NCBI RefSeq assembly: GCF_004364805.1
Contig: NZ_SOAP01000002.1
Span: 620,001 to 684,000, forward strand
DNA length: 64,000 nt
DNA from: Pelagimonas phthalicica
Lineage (GTDB): Bacteria; Pseudomonadota; Alphaproteobacteria; Rhodobacterales; Rhodobacteraceae
Reading direction: 5' to 3'
Shown: positions 19,580-28,544 of the stretch, in pieces
Layout: each line of letters begins with the position of its first letter
How positions within the stretch are numbered: position 1 is the first letter of the stretch
Made by a program: the position numbers and the translations under genes
Notes under the pieces: model-generated
Told to the model about the DNA's origin: nothing
The model's input: only the letters and a program-made list of their open reading frames with translations
Database searches by the model: none

Positions 19580-20470
19580 ATGTCTGCGTTGCGATTGCCC
19601 CTGCCCCAATCTCCGGAATACGCCAAGACCTGCGCGGCCCTTGGCCGTCCAACGCGGCTGTGCACCCGCGAGACCAAGGGCGAGGTTCGGCTGTCATGGC
19701 AGATTCAATCTCGGAAATTTGGACCTTTTGGGCGGGTTGATATGGTGTCTCGCGGCCCGGTTGCCGCCAGTGATGCGGATCGCCAAACTTGGCTGGAGCG
19801 TTGGCAAAACTGGCATGATGGACGGCCATTGCTGTTGAATGCCGAGGGGATGGAGGCGTCTGATTTGCGCCGCGCCGGGTTTTGGCCGCTGATGACACCG
19901 GCCACTCTGGCGATGCTGCCCCTTGGGTCCGAACCGGAGATGCGCGCCGGGTTGAAACAGAAATGGCGTAACCGTCTGAACCGCGCCGAAAGCGAAAGGA
20001 TCAAGGTGACCCGGCATGTGCTGTCGCGCGGTCACTGGCTGTTAAGGGCGGAACTGGAACAGGCACGCACCAAGGGCTATCGCGGTCTGCCCCCGGCCTT
20101 TTCAGCCGCTTTTTCCACTGCCAATCCCGGTCGGGCCGTGGTTTTCGAAGCCCGGCATCGCAACACCCCCATTGCGGCGGCCTTGATCCTGCGGCACGGG
20201 CTGATGGCAACATGGCAGATGGGGCATTCGAATGAGACCGGGCGCAAGTTGAACGCCATGAACCTGCTGCTCTGGCGCGCCATGGTTTACCTGTCGCAAA
20301 ACGGGCATCAGGAGCTCGACCTGGGAATATTAAACCGCGATGACGCGCGCGGGCTCACACATTTCAAACTGGGCACCGGGGCCGAGGCGCGCGCGCAAAG
20401 CGGCACCTGGCTACATCAAGGGGCGCTTGCCCCCTTGGCCAAACGTCTGCCTTTGGGGCTGGCGGCGTAA
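19580..20470 (+). CDS. GNAT/FemAB-like acyltransferase family protein
   Basis: A 296-residue cytoplasmic protein. The start is MSALRLPLPQSPEYAKTC (ATG 19580); a longer frame upstream is unlikely because it crosses the promoter region. LKQKWRNRLNRAES near the middle, RHRNTPIAAALILRHGLMATWQMGHSN and NAMNLLLWRAMVYLSQNGHQELDLGILN resemble the GNAT-fold acetyltransferases related to FemAB/BioF2 that join acyl or aminoacyl groups to amines. The substrate is not known. It is convergent with the DUF3179 gene, with no gap between the two stop codons. Confidence 0.65.
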   Translation: MSALRLPLPQSPEYAKTCAALGRPTRLCTRETKGEVRLSWQIQSRKFGPFGRVDMVSRGPVAASDADRQTWLERWQNWHDGRPLLLNAEGMEASDLRRAGFWPLMTPATLAMLPLGSEPEMRAGLKQKWRNRLNRAESERIKVTRHVLSRGHWLLRAELEQARTKGYRGLPPAFSAAFSTANPGRAVVFEARHRNTPIAAALILRHGLMATWQMGHSNETGRKLNAMNLLLWRAMVYLSQNGHQELDLGILNRDDARGLTHFKLGTGAEARAQSGTWLHQGALAPLAKRLPLGLAA

Positions 20471-21433
20471 TCAGCCGCCGCGCATCCATTTGCCGTCGGG
20501 CCAAAAGGCGTGGAAGGCAAAGGCAAACATCACATCATGCACCAAATCGCGCCCCTGCTGATCCTTGACCCGAACCGATCCAACATCGCGCCCTTTCGAT
20601 ATCACACCATGATCCAGCGCTGATGCCTGACCTTCTTCCCAGGTCAGCGTCACGCCCGCCTCTGTGATCTTGCGCTCTTGGGCCAGCCGATCCATCGGCC
20701 AGGCCCTGTCCCCCACCCGCACCACGCGCATCAAGGGCGGAATACCATGGGGCGGCATTTCCCCGGAGTAAAGGAATGGCCGGTGCGAGCTGTCATAGCC
20801 GCGGTAAGGATTGCGGCCATATGAGCGATTCCAAGGCGGTTCCGCCATGACGATCCCGTCCGGGTTACGCGCCTTGAACTGGTCCCAGCTTTCCATCCAG
20901 CTGGCCACCTGTTTCAGCTCAACCCCATTCATTTCCCCGACAATCCCGGTGCCAATGGCCTGTTGCCACCAGCTTTGGGTTTCGCGGTCATACATGACCA
21001 TATCGGAATTGCGCAGCTTGCCCGATACGCCAAAACTCAGCACCTTGCCCTTGACGCGACGATCAAAGGTCAGACCGGAATTGCAGAGCGGGCAAAAGGT
21101 GACGGCGACGGGCACATTGCCGATCTTGTCATTCACAATCTCATGCCAGGTCAGATAGCGGATCGGATAGGCCCGCGGCTTGGCTCCGGGCAATTCGACG
21201 GTGATCACCGGCTCAATCCCGTCGATCTTGCTTTCATCGGCAACGCGCAAAAATTGCGGATCACTCAGCGCCGGGATGCCATCTTTGGGCGGGCCGCCTG
21301 ACATGATCTCGACCCAATTTGTGATACTGGTGTTCTTGAAATCCGTATCCGGCCATTCGTGGCGCCAGAAACTCGGGTCAGCCACAGCTGCTGTCGCCAG
21401 AAAACAGGCCGCCAAGACAGATAAGAAACGCAT
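20471..21433 (-). CDS. DUF3179-family secreted protein
   Basis: A 320-residue protein with a signal peptide (MRFLSVLAACFLATAAVADPS). Start ATG 21433 has AGGAGG 7 bases upstream. Family hallmarks are YPIRYLTWHEIVNDKIGNVPVAVTFCPLCNSGL, which has a CPLC motif, RRVKGKVLSFGVSGKLRNSDMVMYDRETQSWWQQ, and HPF-like SSHRPFLYSGEMPPHGIPPL. DUF3179 proteins are periplasmic and common in Proteobacteria, but their function is not established; the conserved CxxC suggests metal or redox chemistry. It is monocistronic as far as can be seen. Confidence 0.8.
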   Translation of the reverse strand: MRFLSVLAACFLATAAVADPSFWRHEWPDTDFKNTSITNWVEIMSGGPPKDGIPALSDPQFLRVADESKIDGIEPVITVELPGAKPRAYPIRYLTWHEIVNDKIGNVPVAVTFCPLCNSGLTFDRRVKGKVLSFGVSGKLRNSDMVMYDRETQSWWQQAIGTGIVGEMNGVELKQVASWMESWDQFKARNPDGIVMAEPPWNRSYGRNPYRGYDSSHRPFLYSGEMPPHGIPPLMRVVRVGDRAWPMDRLAQERKITEAGVTLTWEEGQASALDHGVISKGRDVGSVRVKDQQGRDLVHDVMFAFAFHAFWPDGKWMRGG

Positions 21434-21564
21434 GAGCCATCCTCCTGCCTTTACCATGACGAAGAAACCCAGCCCTGCCCAGAGACCTTACGCAGATGTG
21501 ATCCCCTGTCAGCAGGTCTTGCCGGGGTCTGGGGCCTGCCCCAGGGCCTACGTGGCCTGAACGT

Positions 21565-21594
21565 AAAACAAAGTGAGCGCGCCAATCGGCGCGC
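21565..21594 (-). terminator. Probable terminator after the cyclophilin pair
   Basis: Arms GCGCGCC (21577-21583) and GGCGCGC (21588-21594) form a 7-bp stem with a 4-base loop. On the minus strand it is followed by TCACTTTGTTTT, a broken U tract. It lies about 40 bp beyond the stop of the periplasmic peptidylprolyl isomerase gene. Confidence 0.45.
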
Positions 21595-21635
21595 CCCTGT
21601 AGCGAGATCCCGCGTTTAAGATCCTATAGGCAGGA

Positions 21636-22190
21636 TTAGTCGGTCACGGTGACCTTGACCATGCGATCAGGCTCACCCAGGACCGAGCCATTGCGACCTT
21701 CGCCACGTTTGATCATGTCCAACACGTCCAGCCCTTCGGTGACCTTGCCCACAACCGTGTATTGGCCATCCAGAAAAGTGCCGGGCGCAAACATGATAAA
21801 GAATTGCGAATTGGCCGAGTTCGGGTTTTGCGACCGGGCCATGCCAACGATGCCGCGTTCAAAGCTGACATCGGAGAATTCCGCGTCCAGATCCGACAGA
21901 TCCGAGCCGCCCATGCCAGCCATGCGCATATCGAACTTATCGGCGGTGGAATTGCCGAACTGTACGTCACCGGTCTGCGCCATGAAGCCTTCGATCACGC
22001 GGTGGAACACCACCCCGTCATATTTGCCCTCAGAAGCGAGCGCGGTGATTTGGGCCACGTGATTGGGGGCGATGTCTTCCAACAGGTCGATCTTGATCAC
22101 CCCTTTGGCTTCACCTGCAACCTCAATCTCGATACCCGACGCCAAGGCCGGGCTGCCCAGCAGGGTCAGGGCCAAAACAAGCTTACGCAT
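21636..22190 (-). CDS. Periplasmic cyclophilin-type peptidylprolyl isomerase
   Basis: A 184-residue protein with a signal peptide (MRKLVLALTLLGSPALASG). The cyclophilin core shows VVFHRVIEGFMAQTGDVQFG (FHRVI with the catalytic arginine; MAQTGD), NSANSQFFIMFAPGTFLDGQYTVVGKVTEGLDVL and the C-terminal DRMVKVTV. It should catalyse proline isomerisation in the periplasm. Its start overlaps the stop of the cytoplasmic paralogue by 8 bp, so the pair is translationally coupled: one product stays in the cytoplasm and the other is exported. Confidence 0.92.
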   Translation of the reverse strand: MRKLVLALTLLGSPALASGIEIEVAGEAKGVIKIDLLEDIAPNHVAQITALASEGKYDGVVFHRVIEGFMAQTGDVQFGNSTADKFDMRMAGMGGSDLSDLDAEFSDVSFERGIVGMARSQNPNSANSQFFIMFAPGTFLDGQYTVVGKVTEGLDVLDMIKRGEGRNGSVLGEPDRMVKVTVTD

Positions 22191-22692
22191 CTGCGGCCAC
22201 CTTGACGCTGATCATTTTGTCAGGGTTCGCGGGCGGTTCACCTTTGACGATCGCATCCACATGCTCCATGCCCGACGTGACCTGGCCGTAAACGGTGTAT
22301 TGACCGTTGAGGAAGTCGTTGTCTTTGAAATTGATGAAGAATTGCGAGTTGGCCGAGTTCGGGTTGGCTGAGCGAGCCGCGCCCAAAGAGCCGCGCGCAT
22401 GCGGGATCTTGGAGAATTCGGCAGGCAGATCGGGCAGGTCAGAGCCACCGGTGCCACAACGGCGCGGTTCGTAATTCTCACCGTCCATATTGCCATGCGC
22501 AACGTCACCGGTCTGGGCCATGAACCCGTCGATCACACGGTGAAAGGCCACGCCATTATAAGCACCGGAGCGCGCCAGTTCCTTCATGCGCTCCACATGT
22601 TTCGGGGCCACATCGGGCAGCAATTCGATGGTGACGGTGCCACCTTTAAGCTCCATCAGGATGGTGTTTTCCGGGTCCTTGATATCGGCCAT
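22183..22692 (-). CDS. ppiB: Cytoplasmic cyclophilin-type peptidylprolyl isomerase
   Basis: A 169-residue cyclophilin without a signal peptide. The start MADIKDPENTILMEL (ATG 22692) is preceded by GGAG at good spacing. Motifs are VAFHRVIDGFMAQTGDVAHG, the family-typical CGTGGSDLPDLPAEFS insertion, NSANSQFFINFKDNDFLNGQYTVYGQVTSGM and KMISVKV. It is first in a two-gene unit with its periplasmic paralogue and is divergent from pgk across about 120 bp. Confidence 0.92.
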   Translation of the reverse strand: MADIKDPENTILMELKGGTVTIELLPDVAPKHVERMKELARSGAYNGVAFHRVIDGFMAQTGDVAHGNMDGENYEPRRCGTGGSDLPDLPAEFSKIPHARGSLGAARSANPNSANSQFFINFKDNDFLNGQYTVYGQVTSGMEHVDAIVKGEPPANPDKMISVKVAADA

Positions 22693-22813
22693 GTTTCTCA
22701 CTCCGTGAAATTTCCTGACATTGACCTAGCCCGGTTGCGCGCCAATGCCAAGCAGGCGTTGACCTTATGGGCAGAAAGGGGCAGACCAAGGCCAATTGGT
22801 TTGGGAGCAAAAC

Positions 22814-24001
22814 ATGGCCTGGAAAACCCTTGATGACATGGACCTGGCGGGCAAACGCGTTTTGACGCGCGTTGATATCAACGTCCCCGTCGAGAATGGC
22901 AAAGTCACAGACACAACCCGTATCGAGCGCATCGCAGCCACCGTTCAGGACATCCTGGATCGCGGCGGCAAGCCGGTTCTGCTGGCACATTTTGGCCGCC
23001 CCAAGGGCGAGCGCAACCCGGATATGAGCCTGCAACCGCTGATCCCGGCGCTTGAGGCCGTATTTGGCGCATCCGTTGTTTTCGCAGCCGATTGCGTCGG
23101 CCCGGCGGCGGCGGCGGTTGTCGATGCGCTGCAAGAGGGTCAGGTCGCCCTACTGGAAAACACCCGTTTTCATGCAGGAGAGACCAAGAATGATGCTGAT
23201 TTGGCCGCTGAGATGGCCAAGCTGGGTGACATTTATTGCAACGACGCTTTCTCGGCGGCGCACCGCGCCCATGCCTCGACCGAAGGGCTTGCGCGTTTGC
23301 TGCCCGCCTGTGCCGGTCGTTTGATGCAGGCCGAACTCTCCGCTTTGGAAAGCGCGCTAGGCACACCGGAACGCCCGGTTCTGGCGGTTGTTGGTGGGGC
23401 CAAAGTCTCGACCAAGCTGGAGCTGCTCGGCAATCTGGTCAGCAAGGTAGACATGCTGGTGATCGGCGGCGGCATGGCCAACACCTTCTTGGCCGCGCAG
23501 GGTATCGATGTGGGTAAATCCTTGTGCGAACATGACATGACCGACACCGCAAGCGAGATCCTCGGCAAGGCCAAAGAGGCAGGTTGCGAGATTATCCTGC
23601 CCAGCGACGTTGTTGTGGCGCGGGAGTTTAAAGAAGGGGCCGACAACGAAACAGTCGCCGCCAATGCCTGCCCGGCAGATGCGATGATCCTCGATGCTGG
23701 GCCCGAGGCGGTCAAAGCAGTGCAAGCGGCCATTGAATCGGCCAAGACCTTGATCTGGAACGGCCCGCTGGGGGCGTTTGAAATCGCACCCTTTGACACG
23801 GCCACAAATGCCGCCGCGAAATACGCTGCTGAGCGTAGCGAGGGTGGCCAGTTGGTTTCGGTTGCCGGTGGTGGTGACACGGTCGCCGCTCTGAACAAAG
23901 CCGAAGCCGCCGCTGATTTCACTTATATCTCAACTGCTGGCGGTGCCTTCCTGGAATGGATGGAAGGCAAAGAACTGCCTGGTGTCGCCGCGCTGGGGTA
24001 A
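22814..24001 (+). CDS. pgk: Phosphoglycerate kinase
   Basis: A glycolytic enzyme of 395 residues. The start [16 protein letters not shown] (ATG 22814, GGGAG upstream) is followed by [19 protein letters not shown], the PGK signature, [21 protein letters not shown], a nucleotide-binding [18 protein letters not shown], and the C-terminal [17 protein letters not shown] plus [23 protein letters not shown]. It ends just before a strong terminator. No gap or fba gene is adjacent in this window. Confidence 0.96.
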   Translation: MAWKTLDDMDLAGKRVLTRVDINVPVENGKVTDTTRIERIAATVQDILDRGGKPVLLAHFGRPKGERNPDMSLQPLIPALEAVFGASVVFAADCVGPAAAAVVDALQEGQVALLENTRFHAGETKNDADLAAEMAKLGDIYCNDAFSAAHRAHASTEGLARLLPACAGRLMQAELSALESALGTPERPVLAVVGGAKVSTKLELLGNLVSKVDMLVIGGGMANTFLAAQGIDVGKSLCEHDMTDTASEILGKAKEAGCEIILPSDVVVAREFKEGADNETVAANACPADAMILDAGPEAVKAVQAAIESAKTLIWNGPLGAFEIAPFDTATNAAAKYAAERSEGGQLVSVAGGGDTVAALNKAEAAADFTYISTAGGAFLEWMEGKELPGVAALG

Positions 24002-24024
24002 CTTTGCCAGAATTTTTAGAGACA

Positions 24025-24057
24025 GGGGCTGCCGGACTGGGCGGCCTCTTTTTTATT
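24025..24057 (+). terminator. Rho-independent terminator of pgk
   Basis: Stem GGCTGCC (24027-24033) pairs with GGCGGCC (24040-24046) with one G-T pair and a 6-base loop, followed by TCTTTTTTATT. It lies 24 bp after the pgk stop and reaches into the last codons of the convergent hydrolase gene. Confidence 0.85.
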
Positions 24058-25048
24058 GCAGGCGCCGCAGCAGGCGAATGGCGGCGGGCGCGGTAAAGGC
24101 CGTGGCATGCCCTGCCCGATCCCCGCCTTCCACGTCGCTGAGATCAATCACCTCAACAGGTAGGTTTTCGCTGACCCGCGCCGGATCACTGATCGAACCA
24201 AGCCGCGCTTGCTTACCGGTCAAAAACGCCGAGAGGCCCAAAGCCCGGTCACGGGTGTTGACCATCAGGGTAAAGGGTTGCGGGAACGGTTTGATCCGCT
24301 GCGCCTGTTGCAGGAACACATCCTCGTCGATATCCGGGCTGATCAAAGCCACGCCAGCCAGTTGGTTCAGTGATTTTTGCTTGCCCGAAATCGACATTTG
24401 GCGCAGCGTTTCCATCACAAGTTGACTGCCCATGGAATGGGCGACGATGAAGACTTTGCGGTTGTCCTGGATCAGCACGCTCAGCAGTTTTTCCAACCCG
24501 TCGCGTGAAAAAATCACGCTGTCACGGTCATAGACATAGCCGCGCGGATTGCCCGCAGAGGGCCATGAAAAGGCGATAACCGGCAGGCGCGCTTCGTAAT
24601 CATGCGCAATCTGGGCCAGGCGGTAGACGGCTTCGGCATTATTGACGTTGAACCCATGCACAAAGACAAACACATCGCGGCTCGGGCTGCTGTCATTGAG
24701 ATTATCCAAGAATGAGGATGGCCCGGAAAACAGCACCTCATCCTTGACGACAAAATGCTCAGAGGGTTTCACCACCCCCTGCCCCGGCCATTCGATTTCA
24801 CCCAATTCATGGCTGGGCGGGATCGAGACGTCCATGCGCGCGAATTGCAGCTTGGGATGGCGAACCTCACCAAATTCCTGTGAAAACAAGCTGCGGTTTT
24901 CAGCCTCGGCGCGCACCCGGTTGGTGGCAATAAAGACCGGCTGAACCGCGCTTTCAATGCCAGCCAGATCGCTGGCAAACTGGATCACCCCGCGCGGCGT
25001 GCAGGCCGTCAGAAACACTGTGATCGTTAAACAAAGTATCAATCGCAT
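24053..25048 (-). CDS. Lipoprotein alpha/beta hydrolase (DUF900 type)
   Basis: A 331-residue protein. The start MRLILCLTITVFLTACTPRG (ATG 25048) gives a lipoprotein signal with lipobox LTAC; the longer frame to 25162 adds an implausible charged leader. Hydrolase features are VFVFVHGFNVNNAEAVYRLAQ (oxyanion hole), VIAFSWPSAGNPRGYVYDRDS, the nucleophile elbow VAHSMGSQ and a late histidine in DRAGHATAF. This matches the DUF900 family of putative serine hydrolases. It is probably membrane-anchored in the periplasm; the substrate is unknown. Confidence 0.82.
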   Translation of the reverse strand: MRLILCLTITVFLTACTPRGVIQFASDLAGIESAVQPVFIATNRVRAEAENRSLFSQEFGEVRHPKLQFARMDVSIPPSHELGEIEWPGQGVVKPSEHFVVKDEVLFSGPSSFLDNLNDSSPSRDVFVFVHGFNVNNAEAVYRLAQIAHDYEARLPVIAFSWPSAGNPRGYVYDRDSVIFSRDGLEKLLSVLIQDNRKVFIVAHSMGSQLVMETLRQMSISGKQKSLNQLAGVALISPDIDEDVFLQQAQRIKPFPQPFTLMVNTRDRALGLSAFLTGKQARLGSISDPARVSENLPVEVIDLSDVEGGDRAGHATAFTAPAAIRLLRRLQ

Positions 25049-25217
25049 CCAAACGCGCCCGCCGTGAAAGCCCAGTCCAAGCCCAAAGTTTGGCAGGAAT
25101 GCAACGGTTTTCAAACCGATTCGCAGCGATCCTTTGCACGCTCTTTTCCCCTTGCGCGCCATATGTCACAACCAACACACGCATCCATTCAAGAGATGCG
25201 ATTTAGGGCAGTTCTGT

Positions 25218-25520
25218 ATGACTCTTCGCGCATCGCGCCCCTCTTTGGGCGTTTTGATCTTTTTCGCTGTGACGCTGAGCCTGTCGGCTTATTTCACCTT
25301 TGCCGCTGTGCAGGGGGATTTTGGCCTGTTTCGTCGCGCCGAGATTATCGTCGAAGGTGAAAAGCTGGAACAAGAGGTTGAAGAGTTGCGCGCCGAGGTT
25401 GCGCGGATGGAGAATTTGACCCTGCGCCTGTCTGACGAATTCCTCGATCTTGACCTGCTTGATCAACAGGCACGTGATGTTCTGGGCCTGCTGCGCGCCG
25501 ACGAAATCGTCGTGAACTAG
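25218..25520 (+). CDS. FtsB/DivIC-type septum formation initiator
   Basis: A 100-residue bitopic protein: a short cytoplasmic start (MTLRASRPS), one membrane helix at about residues 10-30 (LGVLIFFAVTLSLSAYFTFAAV), then a heptad-rich coiled coil (EKLEQEVEELRAEVARMENLTLRL) and a C-terminal QQARDVLGLLRADEIVV. This is the architecture of FtsB/DivIC, which bridges FtsL and FtsQ in the divisome. The position just upstream of pdhA is common in Alphaproteobacteria. I chose ATG 25218 because the longer upstream frame reads into the divergent promoter. Confidence 0.88.
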   Translation: MTLRASRPSLGVLIFFAVTLSLSAYFTFAAVQGDFGLFRRAEIIVEGEKLEQEVEELRAEVARMENLTLRLSDEFLDLDLLDQQARDVLGLLRADEIVVN

Positions 25521-25586
25521 GGCCTCTGGACAGTCAGACCATCCCAAGCGCTCCAGAAAACATAAGCTTTAAACTGTGCCTATTCC

Positions 25587-25679
25587 GCGCGCATTATTAT
25601 TGCGCGCGCACTTTACGAACCTCAATCTGCGCGCTACGCTGACGCAAACCACAAGATGGTTTAGCGTTAAACAATTGTT
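25587..25679 (+). promoter_or_regulatory. pdhA upstream region: hairpin and a palindrome
   Basis: The 174-bp gap before pdhA contains a 7-bp GC-rich stem with a 7-base AT loop (arms GCGCGCA 25587-25593 and TGCGCGC 25601-25607) and, 15 bases before the start codon, the 10-bp perfect palindrome AACAATTGTT (25670-25679). The hairpin could end the FtsB transcript, although it has no U tract, and the palindrome could bind a regulator. A promoter cannot be placed with confidence. Confidence 0.3.
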
Positions 25680-25694
25680 GGGGAGGAGACGGCC

Positions 25695-26690
25695 ATGGCC
25701 GCGCGCAAAACGACTGCCAAGCCCAATGTGTCCGCTGATGAGCTGAAAAGCTATTACAAGGACATGCTGCTGATCCGCCGTTTCGAGGAAAAAGCCGGTC
25801 AGCTTTACGGTATGGGGCTGATTGGCGGCTTCTGTCACCTCTATATTGGTCAAGAGGCCGTTGTTGTCGGGCTTGAGGCCGCCTCAGAAGAGGGCGACAA
25901 ACGCATCACCTCTTACCGCGATCACGGGCATATGCTGACTTGCGGCATGGATCCCGGCGGTGTCATGGCCGAATTGACCGGGCGCATTGGTGGCCTGTCC
26001 AAGGGCAAAGGTGGCTCCATGCATATGTTCTCGAAAGAGAAGCATTTTTATGGCGGTCACGGCATTGTCGGCGCTCAGGTGCCATTGGGCGCAGGCCTCG
26101 CCTTTTCCGACAAATACAAGGGCAATGGCCGCGTGACCTTTACCTATTTTGGCGATGGAGCTGCCAATCAGGGCCAGGTTTACGAGACCTTTAACATGGC
26201 CGCCCTCTGGGACCTGCCAGTGGTCTTTGTCATTGAAAACAACCAATACGCCATGGGCACGGCGCAAAAACGCTCCACCTCAACGCCCGAGCTGTACACA
26301 CGCGGCGAAGCCTTTGGCATCAAAGGTGAAGTCGTCGATGGAATGGATGTGCTGGCGGTCAAGGCGGCGGGTGAAAAGGCGGTGAAACACTGCCGCGCGG
26401 GCAAAGGCCCCTATATCCTTGAGATCAAGACCTATCGTTACCGCGGCCATTCCATGTCGGACCCGGCCAAATATCGCACCCGCGAAGAGGTGCAGAAAAT
26501 GCGCGAAGAACGCGACCCGATCGATCACGTGCGCGACCTTTTGCTGACTGGAAAACACGCCACCGAAGATGACCTGAAGGCCATCGACAAAGAGATCAAA
26601 GCCGTGGTCTCAGCGGCCGCCGATTTCAGCCGCGAAAGCCCGGAACCGCCGCTCGAAGAGCTGTGGACCGACATCTACGCAGAGGCCTGA
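25695..26690 (+). CDS. pdhA: Pyruvate dehydrogenase E1 component, alpha subunit
   Basis: A 331-residue E1-alpha chain. The thiamine diphosphate motif GDGAANQGQVYETFNMAALW...N is at about residues 155-185 with VIENNQYAMGT following; RKGHGG-type phosphoryl-loop residues read TYRYRGHSMSDPAKYRTREEV. With E1-beta it decarboxylates pyruvate and acetylates the E2 lipoyl group. It is preceded by GGGGAGGAG and is the first gene of pdhA-VOC-pdhB-pdhC. Identity as the pyruvate rather than the branched-chain enzyme rests on sequence feel and operon layout. Confidence 0.94.
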   Translation: MAARKTTAKPNVSADELKSYYKDMLLIRRFEEKAGQLYGMGLIGGFCHLYIGQEAVVVGLEAASEEGDKRITSYRDHGHMLTCGMDPGGVMAELTGRIGGLSKGKGGSMHMFSKEKHFYGGHGIVGAQVPLGAGLAFSDKYKGNGRVTFTYFGDGAANQGQVYETFNMAALWDLPVVFVIENNQYAMGTAQKRSTSTPELYTRGEAFGIKGEVVDGMDVLAVKAAGEKAVKHCRAGKGPYILEIKTYRYRGHSMSDPAKYRTREEVQKMREERDPIDHVRDLLLTGKHATEDDLKAIDKEIKAVVSAAADFSRESPEPPLEELWTDIYAEA

Positions 26691-26691
26691 C

Positions 26692-27081
26692 ATGCCGCAT
26701 TTTGAAATACATGCCGCCGATGTCGAAGCTGCCAAAGGCTTCTATGCTGGTTTGTTCGGCTGGCAATTCAGCGCGATGCCGGGCGGCGAAGAAGTCAATT
26801 ATCACCTGGTCGAAGGCCGCGATATCGGCATGTCCAAAGGCGTGACCGGCGGCCTGATGACACGCATGGGCCCGGTACCGGCACCCGGCAGCCCGGTCCG
26901 CGGCGGCACGATGACATTCAACGTGGCCGATTGCGATGCCAGCTATGCCTGGGCGCTGGCAAATGGCGGAGCAGAAGCCCTTCCTCCGACAGATTACCCT
27001 GGCATCGGTCGCTGCGCTTATGTCGAAGACGGCCAGGGCAATATTGTCGGCATGATTACCCCCCTTTCGGAGGACAAATAA
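26692..27081 (+). CDS. VOC-family (glyoxalase-like) protein inside the pdh operon
   Basis: A 129-residue vicinal oxygen chelate fold protein: MPHFEIHAADVEAAKGFYAGLFGWQF (first beta-alpha-beta module), GGTMTFNVADCDASYAWALANGGAEAL and GRCAYVEDGQGNIVGMITP (second module). It is of the predicted-enzyme type that often lacks a full metal set, with the pattern H...E uncertain. It starts one base after the pdhA stop and ends flush with the pdhB start, so it is certainly co-transcribed and probably translationally coupled. Its role beside the pyruvate dehydrogenase complex is not known. Confidence 0.85.
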   Translation: MPHFEIHAADVEAAKGFYAGLFGWQFSAMPGGEEVNYHLVEGRDIGMSKGVTGGLMTRMGPVPAPGSPVRGGTMTFNVADCDASYAWALANGGAEALPPTDYPGIGRCAYVEDGQGNIVGMITPLSEDK

Positions 27082-28452
27082 ATGGCAACTGAAATCCTGA
27101 TGCCCGCCCTTTCTCCGACAATGGAAGAAGGCACTTTGGCCAAATGGCTGGTCAAAGAGGGCGATAGCGTGCAATCCGGCGACATCCTCGCCGAAATCGA
27201 AACCGACAAGGCGACGATGGAATTTGAGGCGGTGGATGAGGGCGTGATCGGCAAGATCCTGATCGCCGAGGGCACTGCCGACGTCAAAGTCAACACTGCC
27301 ATCGCCATTCTGGTCGAAGAGGGCGAGGATGTCCCGGCGGCCGCAGCCCCGGCATCGCCTGTGACGCAACCGGTCGCCGCGGTTGCGGATGCGGCCCCTT
27401 CCGGGGGCTCCGACAAAACCGCCCCCCTTCCTCCGGTCAAAGCCGAAGCGCCCTGGCCCGAGGGCACCAAGACCAAAAAGCAAACCGTGCGAGAAGCCCT
27501 GCGCGACGCCATGGCCGAAGAAATGCGCAGTTCCGAAGAGGTCTTCCTAATGGGGGAAGAGGTCGCCGAATACCAAGGGGCCTACAAAATTTCCCAAGGC
27601 TTGCTTGATGAATTCGGCAGCAAACGTGTGATCGACACCCCAATCACCGAACATGGCTTCGCCGGGATTGGTGTTGGCGCAGCATTTGGCGGGTTGAAAC
27701 CCATCGTGGAATTCATGACGTTTAACTTCGCCATGCAAGCCATTGACCAAATTATCAATTCCGCCGCCAAAACGCTCTATATGTCCGGCGGACAAATGGG
27801 CTGCCCCATCGTCTTTCGCGGCCCCAATGGCGCGGCGGCACGGGTCGGTGCGCAACACTCTCAGGACTATGCTGCGTGGTATACGCATATTCCCGGTCTC
27901 AAGGTCGTCATGCCCTACAGCGCCTCAGACGCCAAAGGCCTGCTCAAAACCGCGATCCGCGATCCCAACCCGGTGATCTTCCTGGAAAACGAGATCCTCT
28001 ATGGCCGCAGTTTCGACGTGCCTGATCTCGACGATTACAACATCCCTTTCGGCAAGGCTCGGATCTGGCGCGAAGGCTCGGATGTCACGCTCGTATCCTT
28101 TGGCATCGGCATGGCCCACACGCTCGAGGCCGCCGATAAACTCGCCGAAGAGGGCATCAGCGCCGAAGTCATCGACCTGCGCACCCTGCGCCCCATGGAC
28201 ACCGACGCAATCATCGCCTCGGTGCAAAAGACCAATCGCTGCGTCACCGTCGAAGAGGGCTTCCCAACCGCCTCTATCGGCAACCATATCAGCGCGGTTC
28301 TGATGGAACAGGCCTTTGACTACCTTGATGCGCCCGTAATCAATTGCACCGGCAAGGATGTCCCGATGCCCTATGCCGCCAATCTGGAAAAACACGCGCT
28401 GATCACCGCTGATGAGGTCGTCGCCGCGGTCAAACAGGTGACCTACCGCTAA
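27082..28452 (+). CDS. pdhB: Pyruvate dehydrogenase E1 component, beta subunit, with N-terminal lipoyl domain
   Basis: A protein of 456 residues. Residues 1-80 are a lipoyl domain ([31 protein letters not shown] carries the lipoylated lysine), joined by an Ala/Pro linker to an E1-beta transketolase-like part that starts near residue 140 ([14 protein letters not shown]) and shows [34 protein letters not shown] and [17 protein letters not shown] lipoylated E1-beta is known in Alphaproteobacteria. The start codon abuts the VOC gene stop, preceded by GGAGG. Confidence 0.95.
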   Translation: MATEILMPALSPTMEEGTLAKWLVKEGDSVQSGDILAEIETDKATMEFEAVDEGVIGKILIAEGTADVKVNTAIAILVEEGEDVPAAAAPASPVTQPVAAVADAAPSGGSDKTAPLPPVKAEAPWPEGTKTKKQTVREALRDAMAEEMRSSEEVFLMGEEVAEYQGAYKISQGLLDEFGSKRVIDTPITEHGFAGIGVGAAFGGLKPIVEFMTFNFAMQAIDQIINSAAKTLYMSGGQMGCPIVFRGPNGAAARVGAQHSQDYAAWYTHIPGLKVVMPYSASDAKGLLKTAIRDPNPVIFLENEILYGRSFDVPDLDDYNIPFGKARIWREGSDVTLVSFGIGMAHTLEAADKLAEEGISAEVIDLRTLRPMDTDAIIASVQKTNRCVTVEEGFPTASIGNHISAVLMEQAFDYLDAPVINCTGKDVPMPYAANLEKHALITADEVVAAVKQVTYR

Positions 28453-28502
28453 TTTCTCTGGGCTAGAAATATCCTGGAGAGCGCGAGGGGCCAGCCCCTC
28501 GC
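28453..28502 (-). repeat. Intergenic hairpin repeat between pdhB and pdhC (copy 1)
   Basis: Read on the minus strand: a 9-bp perfect stem with 2-base loop (arms 28483-28491 and 28494-28502, GCGAGGGGC type), then CTCTCCAGGATATTTC and TAGCCCAGAGAAA ending at 28453. The 29-base tail matches the copy at 54902-54929 in 24 of 29 positions by eye. It lies within an operon, antisense to it. Confidence 0.6.
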
Positions 28503-28544
28503 ACCACACCATTTCCAAACGTGCTTCGCCCAAAGGAGCTCACC

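Noticed and set aside
21485-21560. Inverted repeat CTGGGGC/GCCCCAG near 21523-21538 as a further repeat copy or terminator
   Set aside because: Only the GC hairpin is present, with no tail matching the repeat family and no T tract.
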